DNA of 64,000 nt. Source: Nocardia inohanensis NBRC 100128. Its GTDB lineage: Bacteria > Actinomycetota > Actinomycetes > Mycobacteriales > Mycobacteriaceae. The position numbers and the translations under genes were made by a program. The notes under the pieces are model-generated. The model saw only the letters and a program-made list of their open reading frames with translations. It did not search any database and was not told where the DNA came from. The stretch covers positions 310,001-374,000 of the forward strand of contig NZ_BDBK01000017.1 of NCBI RefSeq assembly GCF_001612945.1. Direction: 5' to 3'. Positions 25,948-34,409 of the stretch are shown one piece after another; position 1 is the first letter of the stretch; each line of letters opens with the position of its first letter.

Positions 25948-25995
25948 GCAGTCGCAGTTGGCACAGCAGACGCAGTCGCAGTTGGCACAGCAGAC
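25948..25995 (+). repeat. 24-bp perfect tandem duplication before the HerA-like gene
   Basis: A 24-base unit beginning GCAGTCGCAGTTGG occurs twice in exact tandem (25948-25971, 25972-25995), with a degenerate partial copy just before. The second copy abuts the ribosome site GGAGG of the gene starting at 26008. It is probably in the 5' untranslated leader, though the frame stays open and in register with the gene. Confidence 0.6.
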
Positions 25996-26007
25996 GGAGG
26001 AAGCGCG

Positions 26008-27753
26008 ATGACCAGCCCGCAGGAGAAGGCAGCGGCGGCCCGCAAGGCGGCGGAGGACGCGGCACGGATCGCGGCCGAAGCGGCGGCGGCTGCCGAAGCG
26101 GCGGAGAAGGAAGCGGCCGAGCAGGAGGCCGCGGAGAAGGCGGCCGCAGCGGACAAGGCTGCCGCGGATTCGAGCGGTTCGGCGAAGAGCGGTGGTAGGA
26201 AGGCGGATTCGGCGGGCGGCAAGGGGGAGGCCGCGGCGCAGGAGATCGCGGCCGGTTACGCCATGGAGGGCCTCGCGCTCGAGTTGGGCACGGTGATCGT
26301 CGACGGTCAGGTGTATTCCGATGCGCGGGTTCGGATTCCGATGAAAACGATGAACCGGCACGGCCTCGTCGCGGGCGCCACCGGTACCGGTAAGACCAAA
26401 ACCGTGCAGGGCATCTGCGAGCAGCTGTCGGCGGCGGGCGTGCCGGTGGTGGTGGCCGATATCAAGGGCGACCTGTCGGGGCTCTCGCAGCCGGGGCAGT
26501 CCAATGACAAGATCCTCACGCGCGCTCAGGAAACCGGGGACGCCGACTGGAAACCGCAGGGGTACCCGTGCGAGTTCGTCTCGCTGGGCACCGAAGGCAT
26601 CGGCGTGCCGATCCGGGCGACCATCACCTCGTTCGGCCCGATCCTGCTGTCGAAGGTGCTGGGGCTCAACGAAACCCAGGAATCCACCCTCGGCCTGATC
26701 TTCCACTGGTCCGATCAGAACGGCTTCCCGCTCCTGGACCTCAAGGACCTGCGCGCGGTCATCCAGTTCCTCACCAGCCCCGAGGGCAAGGAGGAGTTGA
26801 AGGGGATCGGCGGCGTGTCGGCGACGACGGCCGGGGTCATCCTGCGCTCGCTGATCAATCTGGAGGCCGAGGGCGGCGACACCTTCTTCGGTGAGCCCGA
26901 ACTGGATCCGGCCGACCTCATGCGCACCATGGGCGGCCAGGGCGTGATCACCCTGTTCGAACTCGGCGCGCAGGCGTCCCGCCCGCAGATGTTCTCCACC
27001 TTCCTGATGTGGGTGCTCGCGGACCTGTTCCAAACTCTCCCCGAGATCGGCGATATGGAGAAGCCCAAGCTGGTCTTCATCTTCGACGAAGCCCACCTGC
27101 TCTTCACCGGCGCGTCGAAGGCGTTCCTCCAGCAGGTCGAGCAGACGGTCAAGCTGATCCGCTCCAAGGGCGTCGGCGTCTTCTTCTGCACCCAGCTTCC
27201 CACCGACATTCCGAACGCCGTCCTGTCCCAACTGGGCGCCCGCATCCAGCACGCCTTGCGCGCCTTCACCCCCGAAGACCAGGCGGCCCTGTCCAAGACG
27301 GTCCGCACCTACCCCAAAACGGCCACCTACGACCTCGAAAAGGCTTTGACCTCTTTGGGTATCGGTGAGGCCGTCGTGACGGTGCTCTCCGAAAAGGGCG
27401 CCCCCACCCCGGTGGCGTGGGCCCGCATGCAACCCCCGCGCTCGCTCATGGACACCATCGGCGACGACGGAATCCGCTCGCGCGCACAACAATCCACCCT
27501 GCACTCGAAGTACGGCCAAACCGTAGACCGCGATTCGGCCTACGAGATCATGGCCGAGAAGATCGAGAAGGCGGCGCAGGAAGCCGAGCAGGCCCCCGCA
27601 CCGACCCGTTCCCGCTCCAAATCGGCACCGGTGGACGAGTCCCTCGCCGAAAAGGTCGTCAACAACGCCGCTTTCAAGAACTTCCTGCGCTCCGCCGCCA
27701 CCGTCGCCGGCCGCGAAATCGGCCGCAGTATCTTCGGCACCCGCAAGCGCTGA
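26008..27753 (+). CDS. DUF853/HerA-like ATPase
   Basis: A 581-residue P-loop ATPase of the YjgR/HerA-FtsK branch. The first 80 residues are an alanine/lysine/glutamate-rich low-complexity helix. The Walker A motif is GATGTGKTKT near residue 130, the Walker B is LVFIFDEAHLLF near 370, and a later STQ-like block (FFCTQLPTDIP) follows. The C-terminus has another charged helix and a GREIGRSIFG tail. ATG 26008 has GGAGG ten bases upstream. Its role in actinobacteria is not established; DNA processing is likely from the family. It ends two bases before the convergent lysA-like gene. Confidence 0.88.
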   Translation: MTSPQEKAAAARKAAEDAARIAAEAAAAAEAAEKEAAEQEAAEKAAAADKAAADSSGSAKSGGRKADSAGGKGEAAAQEIAAGYAMEGLALELGTVIVDGQVYSDARVRIPMKTMNRHGLVAGATGTGKTKTVQGICEQLSAAGVPVVVADIKGDLSGLSQPGQSNDKILTRAQETGDADWKPQGYPCEFVSLGTEGIGVPIRATITSFGPILLSKVLGLNETQESTLGLIFHWSDQNGFPLLDLKDLRAVIQFLTSPEGKEELKGIGGVSATTAGVILRSLINLEAEGGDTFFGEPELDPADLMRTMGGQGVITLFELGAQASRPQMFSTFLMWVLADLFQTLPEIGDMEKPKLVFIFDEAHLLFTGASKAFLQQVEQTVKLIRSKGVGVFFCTQLPTDIPNAVLSQLGARIQHALRAFTPEDQAALSKTVRTYPKTATYDLEKALTSLGIGEAVVTVLSEKGAPTPVAWARMQPPRSLMDTIGDDGIRSRAQQSTLHSKYGQTVDRDSAYEIMAEKIEKAAQEAEQAPAPTRSRSKSAPVDESLAEKVVNNAAFKNFLRSAATVAGREIGRSIFGTRKR

Positions 27754-27754
27754 A

Positions 27755-29101
27755 TCAGCGGCCGATATCGCGCCGCAGCAGATCGTCGATGGTTTCGCGG
27801 CGGACCAGTTCCCGGGTGTGCCCGCCGCGCACCGCGACGATGGGTGGGCGGCCGATGCCGTTGTAGGTGGAGGCCAGGCTGTGGTGGTAAGCCCCGGTGC
27901 AGGGCATGGCGAGGACTTCGCCGGGGCGCAGATCGACCGGGAGTTTGACGTCGGTGGCGAGGATATCGCCTGCCTCGCAGTGTCTTCCGGCGATGGTGGC
28001 CGTCAGGTGGGGGCCTTCGGGGTGGCGGTTGGCGACCACTGCTTCGTAGCGGGCGCCGTAGAGGGCTACGCGGGGGTTGTCGCTCATGCCGCCGTCCACG
28101 GTCACATAGGTGTGCCCGCCGGGGACGTGTTTGACCGACAGCACGCGGTACAGGGTGATTCCGGCGCGGGCCACGATCGCGCGGCCCGGTTCCAAAGAGA
28201 TTGCGGGCCTGGGGAATCGGTAGCGCGCACAGGCGGCGTCCAGCGCATCCTCGATGATGTCGGCCAGCTCGTACAGGTTCATTTCCGCATCGCCGGGCCG
28301 GTAGGCGACCGCGTGGCCGCCGCCCAGATCCAGATGGGTGAGCGTGATGCCGAATTGTTCACGGATGCGGGTCATTTCGCCGATCATCCGCCGCACGGCC
28401 TCGCCGTAGGGGAAGGTGTCGTAGATCTGTGAGCCGATGTGGCAGTGCAGGCCGGTGAACTCCAGATTCGACTGGCGCACGATACGTTCGATGGCCTCGT
28501 CGGCGGCGGTGCTCTCCAAAGGGAAGCCGAACTTCTGATCCGCCACCCCGGTCCGCACCGCCGGATGCCCGTGCACGTCGATATCGGGCGTCATTCGCAA
28601 CAGCACCTGCTGCGGCTTCATGGCCAGCGCTGACAGCAGCGTGATCTCGGTCAGTGAATCGACCACGATCCGTCCCACCCCGCAGTCGATGGCCGTCTCC
28701 AGCTCCGCGAAGGGTTTTCCGTTGCCGTGCAAAACGATTCGCTTCGGGTCGGCCCATGCCGACAGCGCTACCGCCAGTTCCCCGGCCGAGCATACGTCCA
28801 GGGAGAGCCCTTCCTCGGTGACCCATTCCGCCACCGCCCGGGTGAGTAGGGCCTTGCCCGCGTAGATGATCTCCGCTTCCGGGAACCGCTTGCGGTACGC
28901 CCGGCACCGCGACCGCACTTCGTCCTCGTCCAGGACATAGGTGGGCGTGCCGTACTGATCGGCGATATCGGCCAGCGCGACGCCGCCGACGGTGATGCGG
29001 CCGTCGCCGTCGTAGTGGGTTTCGCTCGGCCAGATCGCGGGATCGAGGCGGGGGACCATGCCCCCGGAACGCAACGACGGGAATATGTCGAGCAGCGTCA
29101 C
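27755..29101 (-). CDS. lysA: Diaminopimelate decarboxylase-type PLP enzyme
   Basis: A 448-residue group IV decarboxylase that should convert meso-diaminopimelate to lysine. PLP binds K83 (YAGKAL), phosphate contacts are in LDLGGGHAV and EPGRAIVA, and the substrate cysteine occurs in the late MPCTGAYHHS. The start is GTG 29101 with AGGAG five bases upstream. In most Corynebacteriales lysA sits beside argS and homoserine genes; here it is isolated between unrelated genes, so it could be a paralogue with another diamino acid substrate. Family is secure, exact substrate is inferred. Confidence 0.82.
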   Translation of the reverse strand: MTLLDIFPSLRSGGMVPRLDPAIWPSETHYDGDGRITVGGVALADIADQYGTPTYVLDEDEVRSRCRAYRKRFPEAEIIYAGKALLTRAVAEWVTEEGLSLDVCSAGELAVALSAWADPKRIVLHGNGKPFAELETAIDCGVGRIVVDSLTEITLLSALAMKPQQVLLRMTPDIDVHGHPAVRTGVADQKFGFPLESTAADEAIERIVRQSNLEFTGLHCHIGSQIYDTFPYGEAVRRMIGEMTRIREQFGITLTHLDLGGGHAVAYRPGDAEMNLYELADIIEDALDAACARYRFPRPAISLEPGRAIVARAGITLYRVLSVKHVPGGHTYVTVDGGMSDNPRVALYGARYEAVVANRHPEGPHLTATIAGRHCEAGDILATDVKLPVDLRPGEVLAMPCTGAYHHSLASTYNGIGRPPIVAVRGGHTRELVRRETIDDLLRRDIGR

Positions 29102-29232
29102 CGTGTCTCCTGTTGGCGTCCCCGCTATTCCGTATGCGGGGCCGCCCTCAGGACTACGCCGGTTTCATTACCGCAGGTGCACCCGCTACACGCTCTTGAC
29201 GCGCGGCGGGGCGATCTTGACGGGTTCTTGAT

Positions 29233-30030
29233 CTAGCTCTCGCCGAGCTTCTTGTACATGGCGCCGGCGACGGGGGAGGTGAGCGAGCGCGGGCCGAATT
29301 GGCCGACCAGGCTCATGCCCTTGGAGATCAGGCCCGGAACCACGCGCATCTTGTTGCGGGCCAGCGCATCGATGGTGATCTTGGCGGTGTGCGCGGCGGT
29401 GACCCAGATGAACTCCGGGATCTTGTTGCCGACCTCTTCCTGATCCGGATTGTCGGTGCGCACCGGGCCGGGCGCCAGCAGCGTCACATTGATGCCGCTG
29501 TTCTTGACCTCGCCGCGCAGCGATTCGGAGAAGGAATTGGTGAACGCCTTGGATGCCGCGTAGGTGGCGTTGTTCGGAATCGGCATATTGCCCGCCGCCG
29601 AGCCGGTGATGAGAATGCCGCCCGCGCGCCGCTTCAGCATGCCGGGCAGCACCGCCAGGGTGAGGTCGTGGACGGCGACGGCATTGAGCTCCATGATGTC
29701 GCGTTCGTAGTCCAGATCCAGCTTGGCCAGCGGCCCGAAGGTGGCGACACCGGCGTTGTTGCAGAGAATGGCGATATCGCGGTCGGCGAGTTCCTTCGCC
29801 AGCGGCGCGCGCTGTTCGCGATTCGACAGATCGACCGCGCGGACTTCGGCGGTGATGCCGTATTTCGCGCTCAGCTTCTCGGCGAGCTGGTTCAGCAGAT
29901 CCTCGCGGCGGGCCACCAGAATCAGCGAATAACCGCGCGAGGCGAGTTCTTCGGCGAGGGCGGTTCCGATACCGGAGGAGGATCCGGTGACGACGGCACG
30001 GTTGTCGGCGGTGGGTGCAGGCAAGCTCAC
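29233..30030 (-). CDS. SDR family short-chain dehydrogenase
   Basis: A 265-residue SDR. TGSSSGIG begins near residue 15, NNAGVATFG and the catalytic YAASKAFTNSFSESL follow. The pattern matches the mycobacterial SDRs whose C-terminal half carries VVPGLISKGM-type helices and which act on lipids or ketones at the membrane, in general. The start is GTG 30030, giving the usual MSLPAPTADN opening; a longer GTG (30096) abuts the DUF4189 stop. The gene follows the two DUF4189 genes in the same direction, but the relation is unclear. Substrate not inferred. Confidence 0.85.
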   Translation of the reverse strand: MSLPAPTADNRAVVTGSSSGIGTALAEELASRGYSLILVARREDLLNQLAEKLSAKYGITAEVRAVDLSNREQRAPLAKELADRDIAILCNNAGVATFGPLAKLDLDYERDIMELNAVAVHDLTLAVLPGMLKRRAGGILITGSAAGNMPIPNNATYAASKAFTNSFSESLRGEVKNSGINVTLLAPGPVRTDNPDQEEVGNKIPEFIWVTAAHTAKITIDALARNKMRVVPGLISKGMSLVGQFGPRSLTSPVAGAMYKKLGES

Positions 30031-30096
30031 GAGTGCCGAGCCTAGTGGAACCGCCGGAACTCGCCGGGTTTCCCCCGAGAGTTCCGGCGGAACCAC

Positions 30097-30519
30097 TCAG
30101 CTCGCGTTGCCGGTGCACTCCGAGGACACCAGTTTGGCCTCGCTCTTACGCACCACGCCGATGCCCGCCAGGATCGGATGCGGATCCGTTCCGGTCGCCT
30201 CCAGGGCCTTGCGTTCGGCTTCGGCGCGGGTGGCGCCCACCGCCGAGGCGTAGTTGCTGCCGCGGGTGGCGATGGCCCCGCAGCCGTTCACGAACTGCAC
30301 CTGGACCAGGCAGCTGAAGTGGCCGCACCGCTGGATGGCGATGCGGTCGGCGCTCGCCTGATCGCTTGCGTCCGTGGCGATTCCGATGACGGGATCACCT
30401 CGGTAGAAGGACACGGCCATCGCGCCGTGGACATTCCCGTCCGCCTGCGCCGTGGCGGGCAGCAGCAACGCCGCGGCGGCGGTCAGGATGCCGAGCGCGG
30501 TCTTCCCGCGCATGGACAT
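30097..30519 (-). CDS. DUF4189-family secreted protein (second copy)
   Basis: A 140-residue exported protein. A signal peptide (MSMRGKTALGILTAAAALLL) ends at an ATAQA cleavage site. The mature part has four cysteines, GHFSCLV, FVNGCGAIA and SSECTGNAS at the C-terminus, likely forming disulfides. ATG 30519 is preferred (GAGG six bases upstream). It is a tandem paralogue of the gene at 30528-30983, separated by eight bases. The family is common in Nocardia and related genera, with no established function. Confidence 0.82.
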   Translation of the reverse strand: MSMRGKTALGILTAAAALLLPATAQADGNVHGAMAVSFYRGDPVIGIATDASDQASADRIAIQRCGHFSCLVQVQFVNGCGAIATRGSNYASAVGATRAEAERKALEATGTDPHPILAGIGVVRKSEAKLVSSECTGNAS

Positions 30520-30527
30520 GACCGGCC

Positions 30528-30983
30528 TCAGCTCGCGTTGGCGGTGCACTCGGAGTTGACGATGCGAGCCGAGCTGGCCTGGGCGCTGCCGAAGCTGACC
30601 AACAGCGGGTTCGGGTCGGTGCCGGTGGAGGCCAGGGTCTTGCGGGAGGCTTCGGCGCGGGTGGGGCCGGAGGCGGCCCAGAAGCCCGCGTTGCGGCCGC
30701 CGGTGGTTCGGGAAGCGACCGCGACGCAGCCGTTCGCCCAGGTCTTGTGCACGATGCAGTCGCCGGTCTCACAACCGCTGAGGGCGGCGGCTTCGGCCTC
30801 TTCGACGCTCGCGTAGTTGACCGCGATGATGGTGTGGAGTTGGTTGCCCACGTATTCGTAGGCCAGCGAGCCCCACAGGTCGCCGTCTTCGGCGTGTGCG
30901 GTGCCGGACGCGCCGAGTACGAGCGCGGTAGCGGTAGCGGCGACGATGCCCAGGGCGCGTGACCGATTCAGTGACAGATGCAA
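30528..30983 (-). CDS. DUF4189-family secreted protein (first copy)
   Basis: A 151-residue exported protein. The signal peptide runs to about residue 31, ending TAHA. The mature part shares CETGDCIV, WANGCVAVA and a NSECTANAS tail with its neighbour. The start appears to be TTG 30983, supported by a strong GGGGGAGGAA about eight bases upstream. The pair arose by tandem duplication; they are only about one-third alike by eye, mostly around cysteines. Function unknown. Confidence 0.8.
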   Translation of the reverse strand: MHLSLNRSRALGIVAATATALVLGASGTAHAEDGDLWGSLAYEYVGNQLHTIIAVNYASVEEAEAAALSGCETGDCIVHKTWANGCVAVASRTTGGRNAGFWAASGPTRAEASRKTLASTGTDPNPLLVSFGSAQASSARIVNSECTANAS

Positions 30984-31118
30984 AGGGGTTCCTCCCCCGA
31001 GGATGATGAAGAAGTAAGTGCTTCAAGATCTTTACAGGGAGGACCGACAATTGCGCAAACCGAACGCCGCAGAACAGGATTCGCACACAAAATCTTCACA
31101 TGATGCGACTGTTTTCGT

Positions 31119-31700
31119 CTAGCGGCGCTTCGGCTCCATAAACGCAATCCCCCAATTCACGTGGCCCCGCCAGACACTGGCGATGCGACCGCCCTGCACC
31201 GCCGGTTTCGGATCCCCGACAGGTCCGCCGGCGGCGCGCACGGCGGCCACGGTCGCGTCCAGATCCGGGGTGAGGAATGCCGCGCCGACCAGGGCTGATG
31301 CCCGGCCGGAACTCACCACCTCGATAAACGGTTCGCCGACGCGATAAAACGCCATTTCCGGACCCTCGGGTCCGCGCGGGAAGAAACGGCGGCGCGGCGG
31401 AATTCCGAGCACGGCGTTCAGTTCGGCGACCGCGGAATCCAATTCGGGCACCCAGTAGACGACGTGGTCGACAATGGTGACGCCATTGGGATGCGCCGTC
31501 GCCGCACCGGTTTCTTCGCCGTCCAGATACGGCACGCCGAGTTCATCGGCGCCGGCCCGGATTTCGTCGAAGCCCCAGCCGGTCGCGCCCACCGTGCAAT
31601 CCACCTGCCCGATGCGAACGCGACCGCCGGTGACGGTGAAACCCAGCGCCGCCCAGGACCGCTCGTCTCCGGGCAGCCCCAGGCGGGTGAGGTTCGGCAT
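31119..31700 (-). CDS. VOC-fold (glyoxalase/bleomycin-resistance) protein
   Basis: A 193-residue protein of the vicinal oxygen chelate superfamily, visible as two beta-alpha-beta-beta-beta units: VTIVDHVVYWVPELDSAVAEL opens the second, with a metal-ligand histidine and a late glutamate in EPFIEVVSSG. The start codon overlaps the FadH stop by one base (TAATG), so it is translated with the dienoyl-CoA reductase. A substrate related to the reductase pathway is plausible but cannot be read from the sequence. Confidence 0.75.
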   Translation of the reverse strand: MPNLTRLGLPGDERSWAALGFTVTGGRVRIGQVDCTVGATGWGFDEIRAGADELGVPYLDGEETGAATAHPNGVTIVDHVVYWVPELDSAVAELNAVLGIPPRRRFFPRGPEGPEMAFYRVGEPFIEVVSSGRASALVGAAFLTPDLDATVAAVRAAGGPVGDPKPAVQGGRIASVWRGHVNWGIAFMEPKRR

Positions 31701-33727
31701 TACAGGCCCGCCGCCAGCCGCGTGCCCTGGTCGATGGCGCGCTTGGCGTCGAGTTCGGCGGCCAGGTCCGCGCCGCCGATGAGGTGGAACTTGACGCCCG
31801 CCGCGGTCAGCGGCGCTTCCAGATCGCGCACGGATTCCTGTCCGGCGCACAGGATCACGTTGTCGCATTCGATGACGGTCGGCCGCTGCCGCTTCTCCCC
31901 GAAGCTGATGTGCAGCCCGCGATCGTCGATGCGCTCGTAGTTCACGCCGCCGATCTGCTCGACCCCCTTGGCCTTCACCGCGGCCCGGTGCACCCAGCCG
32001 GAGGTCTTGCCCAGATCCTTGCCGAAAGCGGAGGACTTGCGTTGCAGCAGTACGACTTCGCGGGCGGCGGGGGAGGGCTTGGGCTTGGTCAGGAAGCCGC
32101 GGGCGTTCGGGTCGTCGGAGACGCCCCATTCTTCCTTCCACTCGTCGAGCTTCAGGCTGGGATGCCCTTCGACGGTGAGGAATTCGCTGACATCGAAGCC
32201 GATGCCGCCCGCGCCGATCACCGCGACCTTCTTGCCGACCGGCTTACCGTCGCGTACCAGCTCGGCGTAGGTGAGCACCTTCGGGTGATCCACGCCCGGG
32301 ATGTTCGGGATGCGCGGCTTCACACCGGTGGCCAGGATGACCTCGTCGTAGCCGCCCGCGATGAGCTGTTCGGCGGTGGCCCGGGTATTGAGATGCACTC
32401 GCACGCCGGTGACTTCGAGCTGCCGGGTGAAGTAGCGGACGGTCTCGCTGAACTCCTCCTTGCCCGGGATACGGCGCGCGATGTCGAACTGCCCGCCGAT
32501 CTTGTCATCGGCCTCGAACAGGTCCACGTGATGCCCGCGCTCGGCCAGCGACACCGCCGCCGCGAGCCCGGCCGGTCCCGCGCCGACCACCGCGAACTTG
32601 CGGGTGCGCCGCGTCGGCAGCAGCTTCAGCTCGGTCTCGTGCCCCGCACGCGGATTCAGCAGGCAGGAAACGGTTTTCGCCTGGAAGGCGTGATCGAGGC
32701 AAGCCTGGTTGCAGGCGATGCAGGTGTTGATCTCGTCGTCGCGGGCGTCCTGGGCCTTACGTGCCCAGTACGGGTCGGCCAGCAGCGGGCGGGCCAGCGA
32801 CACCAGTTCGGCATCGCCGCGGGTGAGGATCTCCTCGGCGGTCTCCGGCATATTGATGCGGTTGGAGGCGCACACCGGAATGCTCACCACGTCTTTGACT
32901 TTCGCGGTCCACTCCACGAACGCCGCCCGCGGCACCGAGGTCACGATGGTCGGGACGCGCGCCTCGTGCCAGCCGATATCGGTATTGATGATGGTGGCCC
33001 CGGCGGCCTCCACATCCTTGGCGACGGCTTCGATCTCGTCCCAGGTCTGCCCGTTCTCCACGAAATCGGCCATGGACAAACGGAATACAATGATGAAGTC
33101 GGGTCCGACCGCCTTGCGCACCCGGCGCACGATCTCCCCGGCGATCCGCCGGCGGTTCTCGGGCGAGCCGCCCCACTTGTCCTTGCGCTTGTTGGTGCGC
33201 GGCGCCAGGAACTGGTTGATGAAATACCCTTCACCACCCATGATCTCGACGCCGTCGTACCCGGCGAACTTGGCCAGGTAGGCGCAGCGCGCGTAATCGT
33301 CGATGGTCGACTCGACACCCTTGCTCGACAGCGCCCGCGGTTTGAACGGGTTGATCGGCGCCTTGATGGCCGAGGCCGAAACGCTGGTCGGCATATAGGA
33401 ATAGCGTCCCGCGTGCAGGATCTGGAGCGCGATCTTGCCGCCCTCGGCGTGCACCGCCTTGGTGATGGCGCGATGCCGGTACGCCTCGGTCTTGTTGGTC
33501 AGCTTGGCCCCGAACGGCAGCAGCCACCCGGTGCGGTTGGGGGCGTAGCCACCGGTGATGATCAGCCCCACACCGCCTTTCGCGCGTTCGGCGAAGTACG
33601 CGGCCAGCCGGTTGATATGCCAGGCCCGGTCCTCGAGGCCGGTGTGCATGGACCCCATGACCACGCGATTGCGCAGCGAGGTGAATCCCAGATCGAGGGG
33701 TTCGAACAGATGCGGGTACGCGCTCAT
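31700..33727 (-). CDS. fadH: 2,4-dienoyl-CoA reductase-type FMN/FAD/[4Fe-4S] oxidoreductase
   Basis: A 675-residue three-domain enzyme. The N-terminal Old Yellow Enzyme barrel has FEPLDLGFTSLRNRVVMGSM, catalytic YF residues and HAGRYSYM. A C-IACNQACLDH iron-sulfur motif sits near 345. The FAD/NAD(P) domains have GAGPAGLAAA and IGAGGIGFD. Length and layout equal E. coli FadH, which removes the extra double bond during unsaturated fatty acid oxidation. ATG 33727 has AAAGG nine bases upstream and overlaps the PadR stop by ATGA. A VOC-fold gene follows, overlapping. Confidence 0.9.
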   Translation of the reverse strand: MSAYPHLFEPLDLGFTSLRNRVVMGSMHTGLEDRAWHINRLAAYFAERAKGGVGLIITGGYAPNRTGWLLPFGAKLTNKTEAYRHRAITKAVHAEGGKIALQILHAGRYSYMPTSVSASAIKAPINPFKPRALSSKGVESTIDDYARCAYLAKFAGYDGVEIMGGEGYFINQFLAPRTNKRKDKWGGSPENRRRIAGEIVRRVRKAVGPDFIIVFRLSMADFVENGQTWDEIEAVAKDVEAAGATIINTDIGWHEARVPTIVTSVPRAAFVEWTAKVKDVVSIPVCASNRINMPETAEEILTRGDAELVSLARPLLADPYWARKAQDARDDEINTCIACNQACLDHAFQAKTVSCLLNPRAGHETELKLLPTRRTRKFAVVGAGPAGLAAAVSLAERGHHVDLFEADDKIGGQFDIARRIPGKEEFSETVRYFTRQLEVTGVRVHLNTRATAEQLIAGGYDEVILATGVKPRIPNIPGVDHPKVLTYAELVRDGKPVGKKVAVIGAGGIGFDVSEFLTVEGHPSLKLDEWKEEWGVSDDPNARGFLTKPKPSPAAREVVLLQRKSSAFGKDLGKTSGWVHRAAVKAKGVEQIGGVNYERIDDRGLHISFGEKRQRPTVIECDNVILCAGQESVRDLEAPLTAAGVKFHLIGGADLAAELDAKRAIDQGTRLAAGL

Positions 33728-34302
33728 CGCTGAGTGCCTTTCGGGTCGGACGCCGGCGACTGGGCTGTGTCGCGCGCGAGGGCGTCTAGTACTTCCTCGC
33801 ACCAGTCCACGACGCCCTCCTGGATGCGGATTCCTCCGCGCAGCACGAGGTACTGGTGCAGTTTCTTGCCGGTGAGTTGATCCGGCGCGGGATAGTCCTT
33901 CTTCTCGAAGGTCCGGTACAGGTCGAGCCGCTGGGCGTGCTGGTCGCGATGGCGGGTCACCTCGGCCACGATGACGGCCGGGTCGCCGAGCGAGGCCGCG
34001 CGCAGTTTCACGCCGAGCTCGTTGCGCATGGGTTCGATGTCGACGGGTTCGGCGATCCAGCGGATGAGTTCCTCGCGCCCGGCATCGGAGACGGTGTAGA
34101 CCTTCTTGTCGGGCCGTCCCTCCTGCGCGATGGCCTCCGCGACCACCCAGCCCTGCTCGTCCATCCGCTTGAGCACGCGGTAAATCTGCTGGTGGGTAGC
34201 GTTCCAGTAGAACCCGATCGACTTGTCGAAGCGCCGCGCCAGGTCATAGCCCGAACTCGCACGTTCGGTCAGCGATACCAGTAGCGCGTGTTCGAGGGCC
34301 AT
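33724..34302 (-). CDS. PadR-family transcriptional regulator
   Basis: A 192-residue regulator. The winged helix is ALLVSLTERASSGYDLARRFDKSIGFYWNATHQQIYRVLKRMDEQGWV, classic PadR, with a C-terminal dimerisation helix (VVDWCEEVLDAL). ATG 34302 has no ribosome site and may be leaderless. It overlaps fadH, so it is the first gene of the PadR-FadH-VOC operon and probably represses it through the palindrome at 34331. The inducer is unknown. Confidence 0.88.
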   Translation of the reverse strand: MALEHALLVSLTERASSGYDLARRFDKSIGFYWNATHQQIYRVLKRMDEQGWVVAEAIAQEGRPDKKVYTVSDAGREELIRWIAEPVDIEPMRNELGVKLRAASLGDPAVIVAEVTRHRDQHAQRLDLYRTFEKKDYPAPDQLTGKKLHQYLVLRGGIRIQEGVVDWCEEVLDALARDTAQSPASDPKGTQR

Positions 34303-34330
34303 GCCCCGAGGGTAAATGAGACGGGCCGTA

Positions 34331-34350
34331 CTATGCAACTTAGTGCATAG
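34331..34350. promoter_or_regulatory. Perfect palindrome upstream of the PadR operon
   Basis: CTATGCA (34331-34337), a six-base spacer and TGCATAG (34344-34350) form a perfect inverted repeat 29 bases upstream of the PadR start. PadR proteins usually bind ATGT/ACAT-type palindromes; this ATGC/GCAT form fits the architecture. It probably mediates autoregulation and fadH control. Confidence 0.6.
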
Positions 34351-34363
34351 AGTTTCGGGCGTG

Positions 34364-34391
34364 AAAAAAGGAGGCTCGACGCTGAGCCTCC
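34364..34391 (-). terminator. Rho-independent terminator after the MFS exporter
   Basis: On the minus strand the eight-base stem GGAGGCTC/GAGCCTCC (34391-34384 with 34377-34370) closes a six-base loop and is followed by a T-run (34369-34364). It ends the minus-strand MFS transcript 19 bases past its stop. Confidence 0.75.
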
Positions 34392-34409
34392 GGTTTCCGT
34401 CGATCGGGG

